From assembly GCA_038747545.1 (NCBI GenBank), contig JBCDJT010000006.1:1-64000 (forward strand): a stretch of 64,000 nucleotides of DNA, read 5' to 3'. The notes beneath the pieces are model-generated. The model saw only the letters and a program-made list of their open reading frames with translations. It did no database searches and was not told the DNA's origin. The translations under genes and the position numbers were made by a program. The stretch is from JBCCMF01 sp038747545. Lineage in GTDB: Bacteria > Bacteroidota > Rhodothermia > Rhodothermales > JBCCMF01. Below, one piece after another: positions 1-9,365 of this stretch (positions are counted from its first letter, which is position 1; the number at the start of each line of letters is the position of its first letter).

Positions 1-134
1 ACCTCGATGGGTGGCTGCTTTACTACAATCGAGAGCGAACGCATCAGGGGTATCGCAACCAAGGGCGGCGTCCGTATGACACGATTGAGCGCTACCTGAA
101 ATCCCGCTCAAAATCTGTCAAGAAAGCTTCCTAA
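1..134 (+). CDS. IS transposase/integrase, C-terminal fragment (partial at window edge)
   Basis: An open frame entering from the window edge (codons from position 3) ends at TAA 132-134 and encodes 43 residues. It contains LLYYNRERTHQGY followed by GRRPYDT, the typical C-terminal end of rve-core integrases of the IS481/IS3 type, where an aromatic-Tyr-Asn, Arg, His-Gln-Gly and RRP pattern follows the last catalytic Glu. The catalytic DDE residues lie outside the window, so activity cannot be judged. The open frame of the next gene begins right after this stop and has no start codon of its own, which suggests the element inserted into that gene. The inverted repeat of the element cannot be delimited from one side. 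Confidence 0.75.
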   Translation, partial: LDGWLLYYNRERTHQGYRNQGRRPYDTIERYLKSRSKSVKKAS

Positions 135-180
135 GAGTACAAATCAGAACAACGAGCGTGCGTTTGAAATAGTTGTAGGC

Positions 181-2151
181 TTGCAATCGGAAGGTTGGGA
201 ATTAGAACTAGACAAGGCCAACACAACGATATCGCCTTACCCGCCAGGTGAGGGCGATGTGTTTACTGTTACCACATCACTTGTTAACCGCAGCGACGAA
301 GGAAATACCTACTTCAATGTGCCGCTAGAGGTAGAGTTGGTACGTCCCAATGGCTCTACGGAATCCAAGCAGACCATCATTGTCCCCCAGCTGAACCGAA
401 ACGAAATCACGCTTCAGGAGATCAGCATGGCAATGCCCGAAGATGCAGTAAACGGAACCTGGGGCATCATTGTGCAGGCAAAGCCCGCCCGAGATACAGA
501 GTTTGCCAATAACATTTCCGGGTATTTCTACTTCGTTGGTCCGCAGGTGTCAGAAAATACCAACGTGTACCAAGAATTCAGAGATCGCCTTTTAGAACCG
601 CCACAAGAGCGAGAGTACGAGTTTCAATATGGCAGCCGTGCGCTGGTGTACTGGGGCGTGAATACGGCGCGTGAGGCGTCTTGGAAAGAGAAGGGCGACA
701 GCGATTTTCGCTACTACACCGAAGGGATGGTAGACCTCTTTCCACGAGATGATATGGCGCTGGCCACAGAGGGTATCCTTTATACCAGCACGTACCGAGC
801 CACGCAGATCAGTGAGTGGACTGAACTCACGGGTACGTCTGTAGCAAACGGTGCTGGACCTCGCTTTGACTACACTCTCATTGAGGCGCGACGTGGAGAG
901 GTCAGTTGCTTCCGGGCTACTAACACAGGTGGACACACTTTCGGCGGCTCTGATGATGACCACGTGTTCTTCGAGAACAACACGACCATTGACTATCGCA
1001 CGTGGTATGACAGCTACAGTCATTTCGACAGTCAGCAAGGCCTTGAAGTCTGTTTCCGCATCCCCAACGATGCAGCATTTACCACGCACGAGTTATACCT
1101 GCAGACCAATTACGACGGCAACTCCTACCTGACCCAACTCAACCTTTGGGTACGTCCGCCTCGACCAGTGCTGGAGAGCATCAGCGCAAGCGTGATTTCA
1201 GCGGATGACATACTTACCCTCTTTGGCGAGCACTTCGGTTCGTCGGGCACCGTACTGTTCGGCGATCTGGCTGCAACGGATATCATCTCTTGGACCGCTG
1301 ATCGGGTTGAGTGTGTTGTACCAGAGGGGGTTGCAGATGGGTTGGTACGGGTGGTGTCAAGCGATCAGGCAAGCGAGTCGCTACCCTTTCAAGTACTAAG
1401 TAGCACTGGTGACCCTACAATTGTTAGAACCATTGCTGATCAGACCGCGCAACCGTTAGAGTGGCTTGACTTTGGAGCGCTTGCCGCCATCTTCAGTGAC
1501 CCCAACGATGATCCTCTTGCTTATACATTTACGTCTTCGCCTGTCGGGCTCTTAGCCGAGCCGAATCAGTTGGCGGACGGTTTCTTTCAATTAGGGGTGC
1601 CATATCAAGCTTCTGGGGTATACAGCGTTGCTGTGACTGCTACAGATGCCGATGCAGCGGAGCACTCGATCTCTTTTCAGGTGTTTGTTCATGGACAACC
1701 TATTGGGGATAGCATTCGTCCGGCAGCTCCGTACAACCTGACAGCTCGCACCACCGAGGGGCAGGTTAAGCTGAGTTGGTCTGCGAACTCGGAGCTGGAC
1801 TTAGCCAGATACGAGCTGTATCGAAGCGAGAGCGAGGGGGAAACAGGGGCCAAGCTAGCAGATGTGCAGGTTGATCAAATCTCCTATGTTGATAACACAG
1901 TCGCCAACGACATACGCTACTACTACCATGTCCTTGCTGTAGACTACTCAGGAAATATCAGTCGCCCATCCAACATCGTATCGGCTCGATCAGTGGTGGG
2001 AATTGACCCGATTGCCCGGTATCAACTTGATGGGGACGCTGTCGATGCATTGGGGCTAGGAGGTTCTGGTCAACCACGAGATAATGTATGGCGCCCGTTT
2101 GCAGACAGGCATTTTCAGACGGGCAAGGCCTTGGGGTTTCAAGGGCACTAA
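181..2151 (+). pseudogene. 5' part of a decayed multidomain surface protein (CARDB-like, TIG, Fn3, start of LamG)
   Basis: This frame is open from about position 100, through the transposase end, to TAA at 2149-2151. It has no ATG and no signal peptide; the first possible start is TTG 181, yet coding-like sequence continues upstream of it. Visible domains, numbered from 181: a CARDB-like beta domain at about 1-120, an unrecognised beta-rich stretch at 120-325, an IPT/TIG domain at about 329-407, a cadherin-like domain at 410-507, an Fn3 domain at 514-607, and the first strand of a LamG domain from about 610. The TAA interrupts that LamG domain, and the same frame continues to 4050. The gene therefore appears both 5'-truncated and nonsense-mutated. 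Codon use is more A+T-rich than in the rest of the window. The intact protein would presumably be secreted. Confidence 0.8.
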
Positions 2152-4050
2152 AGTGATGTAGTTATAACCCCAGACACGCTGTTATCCTTTACCTCTGGAA
2201 AGATGCGCACGTTGACGTTTTGGATGCATCCTAGTGTGACGAGGCAGTCGGGTAGAGGAGCACTCGTTTCGCGGTTTTATGAAGCAAGAACGTTTAATGG
2301 TTGGAGTGTGCGATATGATTTCCAGTTGAAGCGCCTAGAGGTTGAAGCCATTAGCAAACTGTGTACGGGGGGAGGATGCGAAAACCGAGTCTATCTTGTT
2401 GAATCGGTGTCACCAGGTCGTTGGACGCATGTTGGAGTGGTACTTAGCACTATGAGTGGCGCACTCGGAGTAAAGCTCTATGTCAATGGCGAGCTAACAG
2501 ACGCTGCAACAAACAGTGCTGCTGCATGGAGCTTTTGGCCTTCTAGGTCGGCTACACTGGGTTCGGATGCCAATGTTCGAACTAATGGACAGATTGACTA
2601 TGGTGAGTACTACTTCGGCTTGTTAGATGATTTGACCATCTATGAAACCGGATTTGACGATGACGCTATGCGTGATATCTACCTCTCCGAGTTATCCTCA
2701 ATCAGTGGCAGGCTAACGGGTAGCTATGCTCTTGATGGAAATATCCTTGATGACTCCGCTGATCGACAGCACGGCACTAACTTCGGGGGGGCACTAGGGA
2801 CAGATCGAACGGCTAGTGAAGCTGCAATCACGTTTGATGGTAATGGGTATGCGCAGGTCACGGCATCTACATGGATAGCAGAAGACTACACGTTCGCAGC
2901 TTGGTTCAAGACCTCTGAGCTACCCCCTGTACATCGCTACCTACTATCCAAGCACTCGGGTGCTTCCGCCGTGGGGGATGGGGACAACCATGTAGCACTC
3001 AGCTTGGGGCCCGATGGGATGTTACACGGCTGGCTGACGACGGAGGCAGGAGCCTCGGTGGCTGGTCAACCAACAGCGGGGCCCGTCGCGCTCGATACAT
3101 GGCATCATGTAGCGTTGGTGCGAGAAAATGGACTGCAGACCTTGTACTTGGATGGGGTGGCGTCGCATGACACGTATCAGGATGACTTGGGCCTCTTTTC
3201 CATGTACGATGGCTTTCTACACATCGGCGCACCTAACTATCTGAATGGTGGTTGGGATGCAGGCGACAGGGCTAATCAGAAGTGGGTGGGCGCTATCGAT
3301 GACGTCCACATCTACAACCGCGCGCTGGACGCCGGTGAGGTGCTCGGTCTTGCTGAGCGCTCCTATGTGGCAGTGCAGTCTAGGGTGTTTCTGGAAGGGG
3401 CGTATGCAGAAGCGGAAGGGGCGATGCGCACCGATCTCCAGGCACAAGGCGTCCTGCCGCTGGGGCAGCCGTTTAGTCAAGCTCCATGGAGCTATATGGG
3501 CACTGAAGCGGTGACAGAGGCATTCCTCGCAGATAACACGGATATCGTGGACTGGGTGCTCTTGGAGGTGCGGGCCAACGAGTCCGACACGTCTACGGTA
3601 GCCCGTCAAGCCGCGTTGTTGCGGAGCGATGGATCCATCACCAGCGTGTCGGCGTCAGTTGGAGCCCACGCACTCCAACTCGTCGATGTGCCTATGGGGG
3701 AGTACTACGTGGTCATCCACCACCGCAATCATCTGCCCATCATGTCGGCAAATCCGGTGGCGTTCACCGGATCGCGTCCCTCGGCGGTGGACTTCAGTTC
3801 TGCAATGAATCGGGCGTACGGTACACAGCCACTAGTCCAGCTTGGGCCCTCCCTCTACGGAATGCTGACGGGGGATGCCAACGGCAACGGGCAGGTTCAG
3901 AACGATGACAAGAACGAGGTCTGGCAGCAGCAGGTGGGGACAGCGGGCTACCTGCGTGCCGACTTCAACCTGAACGGGCAGGTTCAGAACGACGACAAGA
4001 ACGAGTACTGGCAGCAGAACGTGGGTCGAGGCACACAGATCGATCCCTAA
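2152..4050 (+). pseudogene. 3' part of the same decayed protein: two LamG domains and a C-terminal dockerin-like pair
   Basis: The frame is identical to the upstream fragment and is separated from it only by TAA 2149-2151. The codons directly after the stop (SDVVITPDTLLSFTSG) complete the LamG strand started before it. An internal ATG at 2203 would begin inside the LamG fold, so independent expression would give a mis-started domain. A second full LamG domain (about 2700-3350) is followed by a beta-sandwich region with DWVLLEVRA and HHRNHLPIM, seen near the C-termini of large secreted Bacteroidota proteins. The protein ends in two calcium-loop repeats, GDANGNGQVQNDDKNE and DFNLNGQVQNDDKNE, resembling dockerin type I. 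A hairpin with a T run follows the stop. There is no T9SS sorting domain on this protein. Confidence 0.8.
3886..4005 (+). repeat. Tandem dockerin-like calcium-loop repeat (2 copies, 87-bp period)
   Basis: Two 33-bp units at 3886-3918 and 3973-4005 differ at a single position and recur with an 87-bp (29-codon) period. Each encodes NGQVQNDDKNE after an acidic D-x-N stretch, matching the duplicated Ca-binding loop and helix plan of dockerin type I domains. The near identity of the DNA suggests recent duplication or gene conversion. Classical dockerins have somewhat different spacing and helix residues, so 'dockerin-like' is the most that can be said. Confidence 0.7.
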
Positions 4051-4054
4051 AATA

Positions 4055-4079
4055 GCACTGGGGGCACCAGTGTGATTTT
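4055..4079 (+). terminator. Probable rho-independent terminator of the decayed surface-protein gene
   Basis: Six base pairs (CACTGG with CCAGTG, 4056-4061 and 4067-4072), a 5-nt loop and one flanking G-T wobble are followed within 3 nt by TTTT (4076-4079). It sits just after the stop at 4050, on the coding strand. The stem is short, so strength is uncertain. Confidence 0.5.
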
Positions 4080-4194
4080 CTGAGCACAACGTGATGCTCG
4101 TAGCGGAGAAACCGGGCGTCTGAAATAGTGAGCTCCATCGAATGCTCGTTGGGTCTGCACTGCTCGCTGCCACTAAGCTATCGCCTTGCTACTT

Positions 4195-5394
4195 ATGCTC
4201 GTTCGCTACCCTGCCGCCCACGCTGGTGTCTTTTGTCGTCTTACTGCTTGGTGCGTCCTCGTTTTTCTGCTTTTCCCTAGACTGGTCTCAGCACAGACGG
4301 GCCTCACGTTCTCCTTTGCCAACCAGCAAATCACAGGGACTGCGCCGAATACGAACTACCAGTTCGACGTGGTGGTGCAGGCTACGGCGGCAGGCACGCG
4401 CCTTGGCGATACGCAGGTCTATCTGAACTACAACACCGCAGCTTTTGGGACTAGTGTTGTGGCAGGCTCGAAAATCACAGTGACGAAAGGGACGCTCTTA
4501 CAGGGGCTGCTGGGTAATATTGACGGATTGGACCTCTACACCATCGTGAGTACCACTGACAACACCGATGCGCGTGTAGCGATCACGATGGAGTACAACT
4601 ATGGCGGCAACCCCACCCAAGGCAACGAGGTGCCGACCACAGCGACGCAACTGCTACAGGTAGAGATAGACATCAGCGACGCAAGCCAGATCGCTGGCCT
4701 CTCGTTCGATGCGACTCTGATGGGCAACCAGCAGTACACCTCCAACAACGTGGATCGGTATTCGCCTGTGGTGGCCACCGACACCGACAACATGGTGCTA
4801 CCGGTCGAACTGGTGTCGTTTGCGGCTCGCCAAGAGCAGAACGTGCTGCACTTTGCATGGGCCACGGCGTCGGAGTCAAACAATGCAGGCTTTGACCTAG
4901 AGTACAAGTCGCGCTTGACAGGCACAGAGACCGACGATGCGCACGTTGTTGGCGATTGGACCCAGCTGGCGTACGTGGTAGGCCAGGGGACGACGCTGGA
5001 GCGCACGGACTACAGCTATGAGCATGCCACGCTGCCACCGGGCAGCTACCTCTTCCGGCTCCGGCAGATCGACTTCGACGGGACGGTGTCCTTTGGCCCA
5101 GAGACTGCGTTTGACGTTACGCTCCCTGAGGCGTACCGGCTCGATGCGCTCTATCCCAACCCAATGAGCCAAACAGGCACGCTCCAGTTTGCCGTGCGCG
5201 AGCCGCAGGAGGTGCGCATCACGCTGTACTCGCTCCTAGGCCAGCGAGTGGCCACGCTATACGAGGCCGAGGTGCCGGCCAACCAACTCCAGCAAATCCG
5301 CGTAGATGCTGGAGCTATGGCGAGCGGCGTTTACTTCCTCGCCGTGCAAGGCGAGCGCTTCCGTGTTAGCGAGCGGTTTGTTGTAGCCCGCTGA
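4195..5394 (+). CDS. Secreted protein with cohesin/CBM-like domain and T9SS type A sorting domain
   Basis: The product is 399 residues from ATG 4195; a TTG three codons upstream is less likely. A signal peptide ends at about VSA-Q, residues 30-36. The next ~170 residues form a beta-sandwich-like domain with DTQVYLNYNTAAFG, resembling the opening strands of cohesin/CBM2-3 folds. From LPVELVSF onward an Fn3-like module (NNAGFDLEYKS, FRLRQIDFDG) leads into a C-terminal sorting domain with LDALYPNP, LYSLLGQRV and SGVYFL, the signature of cargo exported by the type IX secretion system and attached at the cell surface. The C-terminal ~190 residues closely resemble those of the 1652-aa protein at 58721-63679. 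Its neighbour upstream ends in dockerin-like repeats, which suggests but does not prove pairing. The cohesin assignment is tentative; the T9SS domain is clear. Confidence 0.85.
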   Translation: MLVRYPAAHAGVFCRLTAWCVLVFLLFPRLVSAQTGLTFSFANQQITGTAPNTNYQFDVVVQATAAGTRLGDTQVYLNYNTAAFGTSVVAGSKITVTKGTLLQGLLGNIDGLDLYTIVSTTDNTDARVAITMEYNYGGNPTQGNEVPTTATQLLQVEIDISDASQIAGLSFDATLMGNQQYTSNNVDRYSPVVATDTDNMVLPVELVSFAARQEQNVLHFAWATASESNNAGFDLEYKSRLTGTETDDAHVVGDWTQLAYVVGQGTTLERTDYSYEHATLPPGSYLFRLRQIDFDGTVSFGPETAFDVTLPEAYRLDALYPNPMSQTGTLQFAVREPQEVRITLYSLLGQRVATLYEAEVPANQLQQIRVDAGAMASGVYFLAVQGERFRVSERFVVAR

Positions 5395-5547
5395 TAGCAT
5401 CTTGGGATTACAAAGGAGATTACAAAACGCTTGTCGATTTCTACCGATTCCCAACGAATCAGTACAGTGAAAACGCTGATTTTACTTACATAATCGACTA
5501 TGAAAGAGCCATAGAGAGTAGTATCCTACCCGCCCTCGGTACAGCGC

Positions 5548-6423
5548 TTACTCGGTTGGCTCAGCTACGAGCGTCAGCCACTTGCCGTCGGGGCTCACGT
5601 CTAGGCGCGTGATGTTGGTCAACCCCTCGAACGTCTCTACGGGCTTCCAGTCGTCTAGGGCCTCGGTCCAGACGTAGAGGGTGCTGTCTTTGCCAGCGAG
5701 CATGCCGCTGCCGTCGGGGAGCCAGTCGTAATCCTCCACACCATCAGGGAGGAACGCAATACGGCGGTCGAGGCCGTTGCGGGGTTGTAGCCAACGTACC
5801 ATCCAGCGGTCGCGCTTGAGCACGTAGCTCACGCGCTGTGTGCCGGGGATCACGTTGAAGCCGCGCCCGATGGTCCGAGCTCGATTGAGCGAACGGTCCC
5901 CGGCGAGAGAAATTTGACGCAGCAATGTTGGGTCGCCCAGCTTGAAGGCCACCACATAGGTGGTATCGAGCCATGCATAGTAGCCTAGCGAGTCTTCCTC
6001 GGGAAACGCCAGCATCGGGTTGTTGCCGTGCTCGTCAAACCGCCATATGCGCTGGGTGCCGTCCATTTCCACGCGGATGGTGGCAAAGTCGCGTGTGAGC
6101 GGGATAGGCTTGGGCGAATACTCGGCTTCCTCCGTCTTCGTCACCTGCGCCAGGATCTTGCCGTCAATGATGTAGCGGTAGATATCCGTGGGCGGCGTGC
6201 GGTCAGAGGTGAAGAGGAGGGAGCGGCTGTCGTGCTCGAACTGCGGTTGGTTGTCGTAGCCGTCGTGCTTGGAGATGTTGACCAGCTCGCCCACTTGCAC
6301 GCTGTCGGCGGTGTGCATGAGCGGGGCCAGGTAGACCTCCGTGCTGGGCTGCGCCCATGCAGGCAACGCGAGCAAGAACGAGCAGAACGTGAGGCTAAGC
6401 AGGTGGCGCATGACGTAGGGCAT
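5548..6423 (-). CDS. Exported PD40/TolB-like beta-propeller protein
   Basis: The product is about 291 residues with an N-terminal signal peptide (core LLSLTFCSFLLALPAWA). Several PD40/WD40-like blades are visible, such as HDGYDNQPQFEHDSRSLLFTS, then YDWLPDGSGML and LDVSPDGKWLTL, the pattern of TolB-type propellers. Such domains are usually periplasmic or outer-membrane-associated interaction modules; the partner is not evident. In-frame starts exist at 6444, 6423 and 6411. The last gives the cleanest signal peptide, and 6423 is kept as a middle choice. It is convergent with the T9SS protein gene and divergent from glgC. No enzyme motif was seen. Confidence 0.75.
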   Translation of the reverse strand: MPYVMRHLLSLTFCSFLLALPAWAQPSTEVYLAPLMHTADSVQVGELVNISKHDGYDNQPQFEHDSRSLLFTSDRTPPTDIYRYIIDGKILAQVTKTEEAEYSPKPIPLTRDFATIRVEMDGTQRIWRFDEHGNNPMLAFPEEDSLGYYAWLDTTYVVAFKLGDPTLLRQISLAGDRSLNRARTIGRGFNVIPGTQRVSYVLKRDRWMVRWLQPRNGLDRRIAFLPDGVEDYDWLPDGSGMLAGKDSTLYVWTEALDDWKPVETFEGLTNITRLDVSPDGKWLTLVAEPTE

Positions 6424-6602
6424 GGGGAATAGCGGAGTGAGCAAACCGTTAAAAATAGAGCAGGCGGTGGACGTTGAGCGGCCCAGGGTCTATCCTGGCC
6501 GTGTAGACAGGCGCCCGTTGCCATGACGTGGGAAGCGGTGGGACGAGGAAAAGCGTGTGTCTGTAGTCACTATGCTCTCGCTCTTATCTCTTGTGTGATT
6601 CT

Positions 6603-7871
6603 ATGAATGAAATGCTTGCCGTAATTCTGGGCGGTGGTGCCGGGTCCCGGCTGATGCCGCTCACCTCAAAGCGCTCCAAGCCCGCCGTCCCGCTCGCTGG
6701 CAAGTACCGCCTCATCGATATTCCGGTTTCGAACTGCATCAACTCGGACGTCAACAAGATCTTTGTCTTGACCCAGTTCAACTCGGCCAGCCTCAACCGG
6801 CATATCTCGAAGACCTACCAGTTTGACCGCTTCCGCTCGGGCTTTGTGAACATTTTGGCGGCGGAGCAGACCCCCAACTCGCGGTCGTGGTTCCAGGGCA
6901 CCGCCGATGCTGTGCGTCAGTCGCTGCCGCACATCTCGCCCTACCGCCACTCGCATACCCTTATCCTCTCGGGCGATCAGCTCTACACGATGGACTACCG
7001 CAAGATGCTGGCCCACCACGTGGCGCTCGGGGCGGATATCTCTATCGCAACGATCCCCGTCAATGCTGAAGATGCGCCCGGCTTTGGCATCCTGAAGACC
7101 GACGATGACGGCGTTATCACGGAGTTCCACGAGAAGCCCCCTTCGGATCAACTCGGGGACAAGACCAGCCCGGTCAGCGCTGAGATGGAAGCGCAGGGCC
7201 GCGTCTACCTCGCGTCGATGGGCATTTACATCTTCAACAGCGAATTGCTGAAGCAGCAACTGGAAGGGCACGAGGAGGACCACGACTTCGGCAAGCAGAT
7301 CATTCCCCGCGCCATCGACAACCTGCGTGTGGCGAGCTATCCGTTTGAGGGCTACTGGAGCGACATCGGGACAATCCGCTCGTTCTTTGAGTCGAACATT
7401 ATGCTGGCGCGGCGCAATCCGCCGTTCAACATGTACGACACCACCATGCCGATCTACACGAACGCACGCCTGCTGCCGCCGGCCAAGATCGTCAGCTCGT
7501 TCGTGCAGGAGTCGCTGATCTCTGAGGGGAGCATCGTGGTCAACAGCCAGATCTCAAACTCGGTCATTGGGATACGCTCGTTCATCGACAACAACACCAC
7601 GATCAAGAACTCGGTCATCATGGGCTCGGACTACTACCCGTGGCACGACCCCAGCAAGCGCAGCATCGTGGACGGCCCCATTGCGACGGGCGTAGAGGAA
7701 GAGGCGTACATCGAGGGCGCCATCGTGGACCGCAACGTGCGCATCGGGAAGCGCGCCATCATCAAGAACCGCGACCACGTGCAGGAGGGCGAGGGGCCAA
7801 ATTTCTACATTCGCGACGGCATTGTAGTCATCCCCAAGAACGCCGACATCCCCGACGACACGATCATTTGA
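6603..7871 (+). CDS. glgC: Glucose-1-phosphate adenylyltransferase (ADP-glucose pyrophosphorylase)
   Basis: The product is 422 residues, the normal length for bacterial GlgC, from ATG 6603; an in-frame TTG at 6591 adds only four residues. It makes ADP-glucose from ATP and glucose-1-phosphate for glycogen synthesis. The nucleotide-binding signature ILGGGAGSRLMPLT opens the protein, followed by the substrate motifs SWFQGTADAVRQ, LSGDQLYTMDY and YWSDIGTI. The C-terminal ~130 residues are left-handed beta-helix hexapeptides, the usual regulatory/oligomerisation domain. No glgA, glgB or glgP lies within the window, so other glycogen genes must be elsewhere. It is transcribed alone, divergently from the propeller gene. 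Confidence 0.97.
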   Translation: MNEMLAVILGGGAGSRLMPLTSKRSKPAVPLAGKYRLIDIPVSNCINSDVNKIFVLTQFNSASLNRHISKTYQFDRFRSGFVNILAAEQTPNSRSWFQGTADAVRQSLPHISPYRHSHTLILSGDQLYTMDYRKMLAHHVALGADISIATIPVNAEDAPGFGILKTDDDGVITEFHEKPPSDQLGDKTSPVSAEMEAQGRVYLASMGIYIFNSELLKQQLEGHEEDHDFGKQIIPRAIDNLRVASYPFEGYWSDIGTIRSFFESNIMLARRNPPFNMYDTTMPIYTNARLLPPAKIVSSFVQESLISEGSIVVNSQISNSVIGIRSFIDNNTTIKNSVIMGSDYYPWHDPSKRSIVDGPIATGVEEEAYIEGAIVDRNVRIGKRAIIKNRDHVQEGEGPNFYIRDGIVVIPKNADIPDDTII

Positions 7872-7912
7872 CCCCGAGGTGCCCGTCGGCAGGGTGTCGT
7901 ATTCCGTCGCAG

Positions 7913-7930
7913 TATTACATCGATGTAATA
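7913..7930. promoter_or_regulatory. Perfect 18-bp palindrome upstream of superoxide dismutase (candidate operator)
   Basis: TATTACATCGATGTAATA is its own exact reverse complement. It lies in the 143-bp gap between glgC and the Mn-type superoxide dismutase gene, about 85 bp before the dismutase ATG. A further half-site TTACAT occurs at 7935-7940. Perfect symmetry of this length in an A+T-rich patch is typical of a homodimeric repressor or activator site. No regulator gene is adjacent and the motif was not matched to a named family. There is no T run beside it, so a terminator is unlikely. Confidence 0.55.
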
Positions 7931-8014
7931 AACCTTACATGGAAGGCTTCATTTAAATAAGCACACAGATCCTGTGCTGAGGACTCCTCCAACACTCATT
8001 TACCTATACCAACT

Positions 8015-8623
<609 letters not shown>

Positions 8624-8653
8624 GGCCGAGCAGTCCGTTATTTAGCTTCGCAG

Positions 8654-8684
8654 AGGGCAGAGCGCTTCAGGTGCTCTGCCCTTT
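8654..8684 (+). terminator. Intrinsic terminator of the superoxide dismutase gene
   Basis: A perfect nine-base-pair stem (GGGCAGAGC with GCTCTGCCC, 8655-8663 and 8673-8681), extended by an A-T pair, has a 9-nt loop and is followed by TTT. It lies 30 bp after the dismutase stop. The GTG at 8685 sits directly on this hairpin, which argues for the downstream gene starting at ATG 8700 instead. Confidence 0.75.
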
Positions 8685-8699
8685 GTGTATCTTGCCAGT

Positions 8700-9365
8700 A
8701 TGTCCGTTCTGCCTCCGACCGTTACGACCAAGCGCCTTGTCTTCGATGCCGAGCAAGCGCCTGCCTACCACGATATCATCTCTGAGGTAGAGCGCAAGCG
8801 GATCGGTACGTTTGGTAGCGAGAAGCGGCGGCGTGAGCACCTGCTCGGGCGGGTGGCGCTACGGCAGCTGGTCGCCGAGCATACGGGCACACTGCCACGC
8901 GAAGTGAACCTGCGCGTACCGAAAGGCGGGTGGGTCGAGGTCGATGTATCGCCCTGCTGGCTGAGCGTTTCGCACTCGGGCACGCACGCGTTCGCGGCGT
9001 TGGCTACGCATCCCGTGGGCGTGGACATCGAGGTCCGCCGCACCGTCCGTGACGACCTGCATCGCTTCTTGCTCCACCCGGACGAGTACTGGTTTCTCGA
9101 CTACTGGGAGCAGGCCAGGGGGGGCAATGGCTCGTACGACGACACGCTTGTTCGGCTGTGGAGCATCAAGGAGGCCGTGCTCAAAGCGCGGCGCACAGGC
9201 TTCCGCATGTCGCCCAAGAAGATCCGGCTGAAGAACCTCTCGGGCATCGATGCCCAGCTCACCGTGGGCAAAGAGCAGTGGACGGCGGCGTACGGCCTAG
9301 ACACGCATGCCTGGGCTGTGGCATGGCCCACGTCAGAGGCGGCTGAAGTTGGCGAGCAGCGCTAG
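8700..9365 (+). CDS. 4'-phosphopantetheinyl transferase (Sfp/HetI type)
   Basis: The product is 221 residues from ATG 8700. The enzyme moves the phosphopantetheine arm from CoA to a carrier-protein serine, activating fatty-acid or polyketide/peptide synthase carriers. Two diagnostic Mg-CoA motifs are present: HPVGVDIEV and LWSIKEAVLKA, with WLSVSHSG between the N-terminal half and the first. The length matches the two-lobed Sfp class rather than the ~125-aa AcpS class. No synthase cluster is nearby, so it may serve the primary acyl carrier protein. Its last 33 bp overlap the convergent hisH gene, and both frames look intact there. Confidence 0.9.
   Translation: MSVLPPTVTTKRLVFDAEQAPAYHDIISEVERKRIGTFGSEKRRREHLLGRVALRQLVAEHTGTLPREVNLRVPKGGWVEVDVSPCWLSVSHSGTHAFAALATHPVGVDIEVRRTVRDDLHRFLLHPDEYWFLDYWEQARGGNGSYDDTLVRLWSIKEAVLKARRTGFRMSPKKIRLKNLSGIDAQLTVGKEQWTAAYGLDTHAWAVAWPTSEAAEVGEQR

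Noticed and set aside
5406..5426. Short direct repeat GATTACAAA in the gap after the cohesin-like gene
   Set aside because: Two 9-bp copies 12 bp apart in an A+T-rich convergent gap; too short and with no recognisable array or attachment-site structure.
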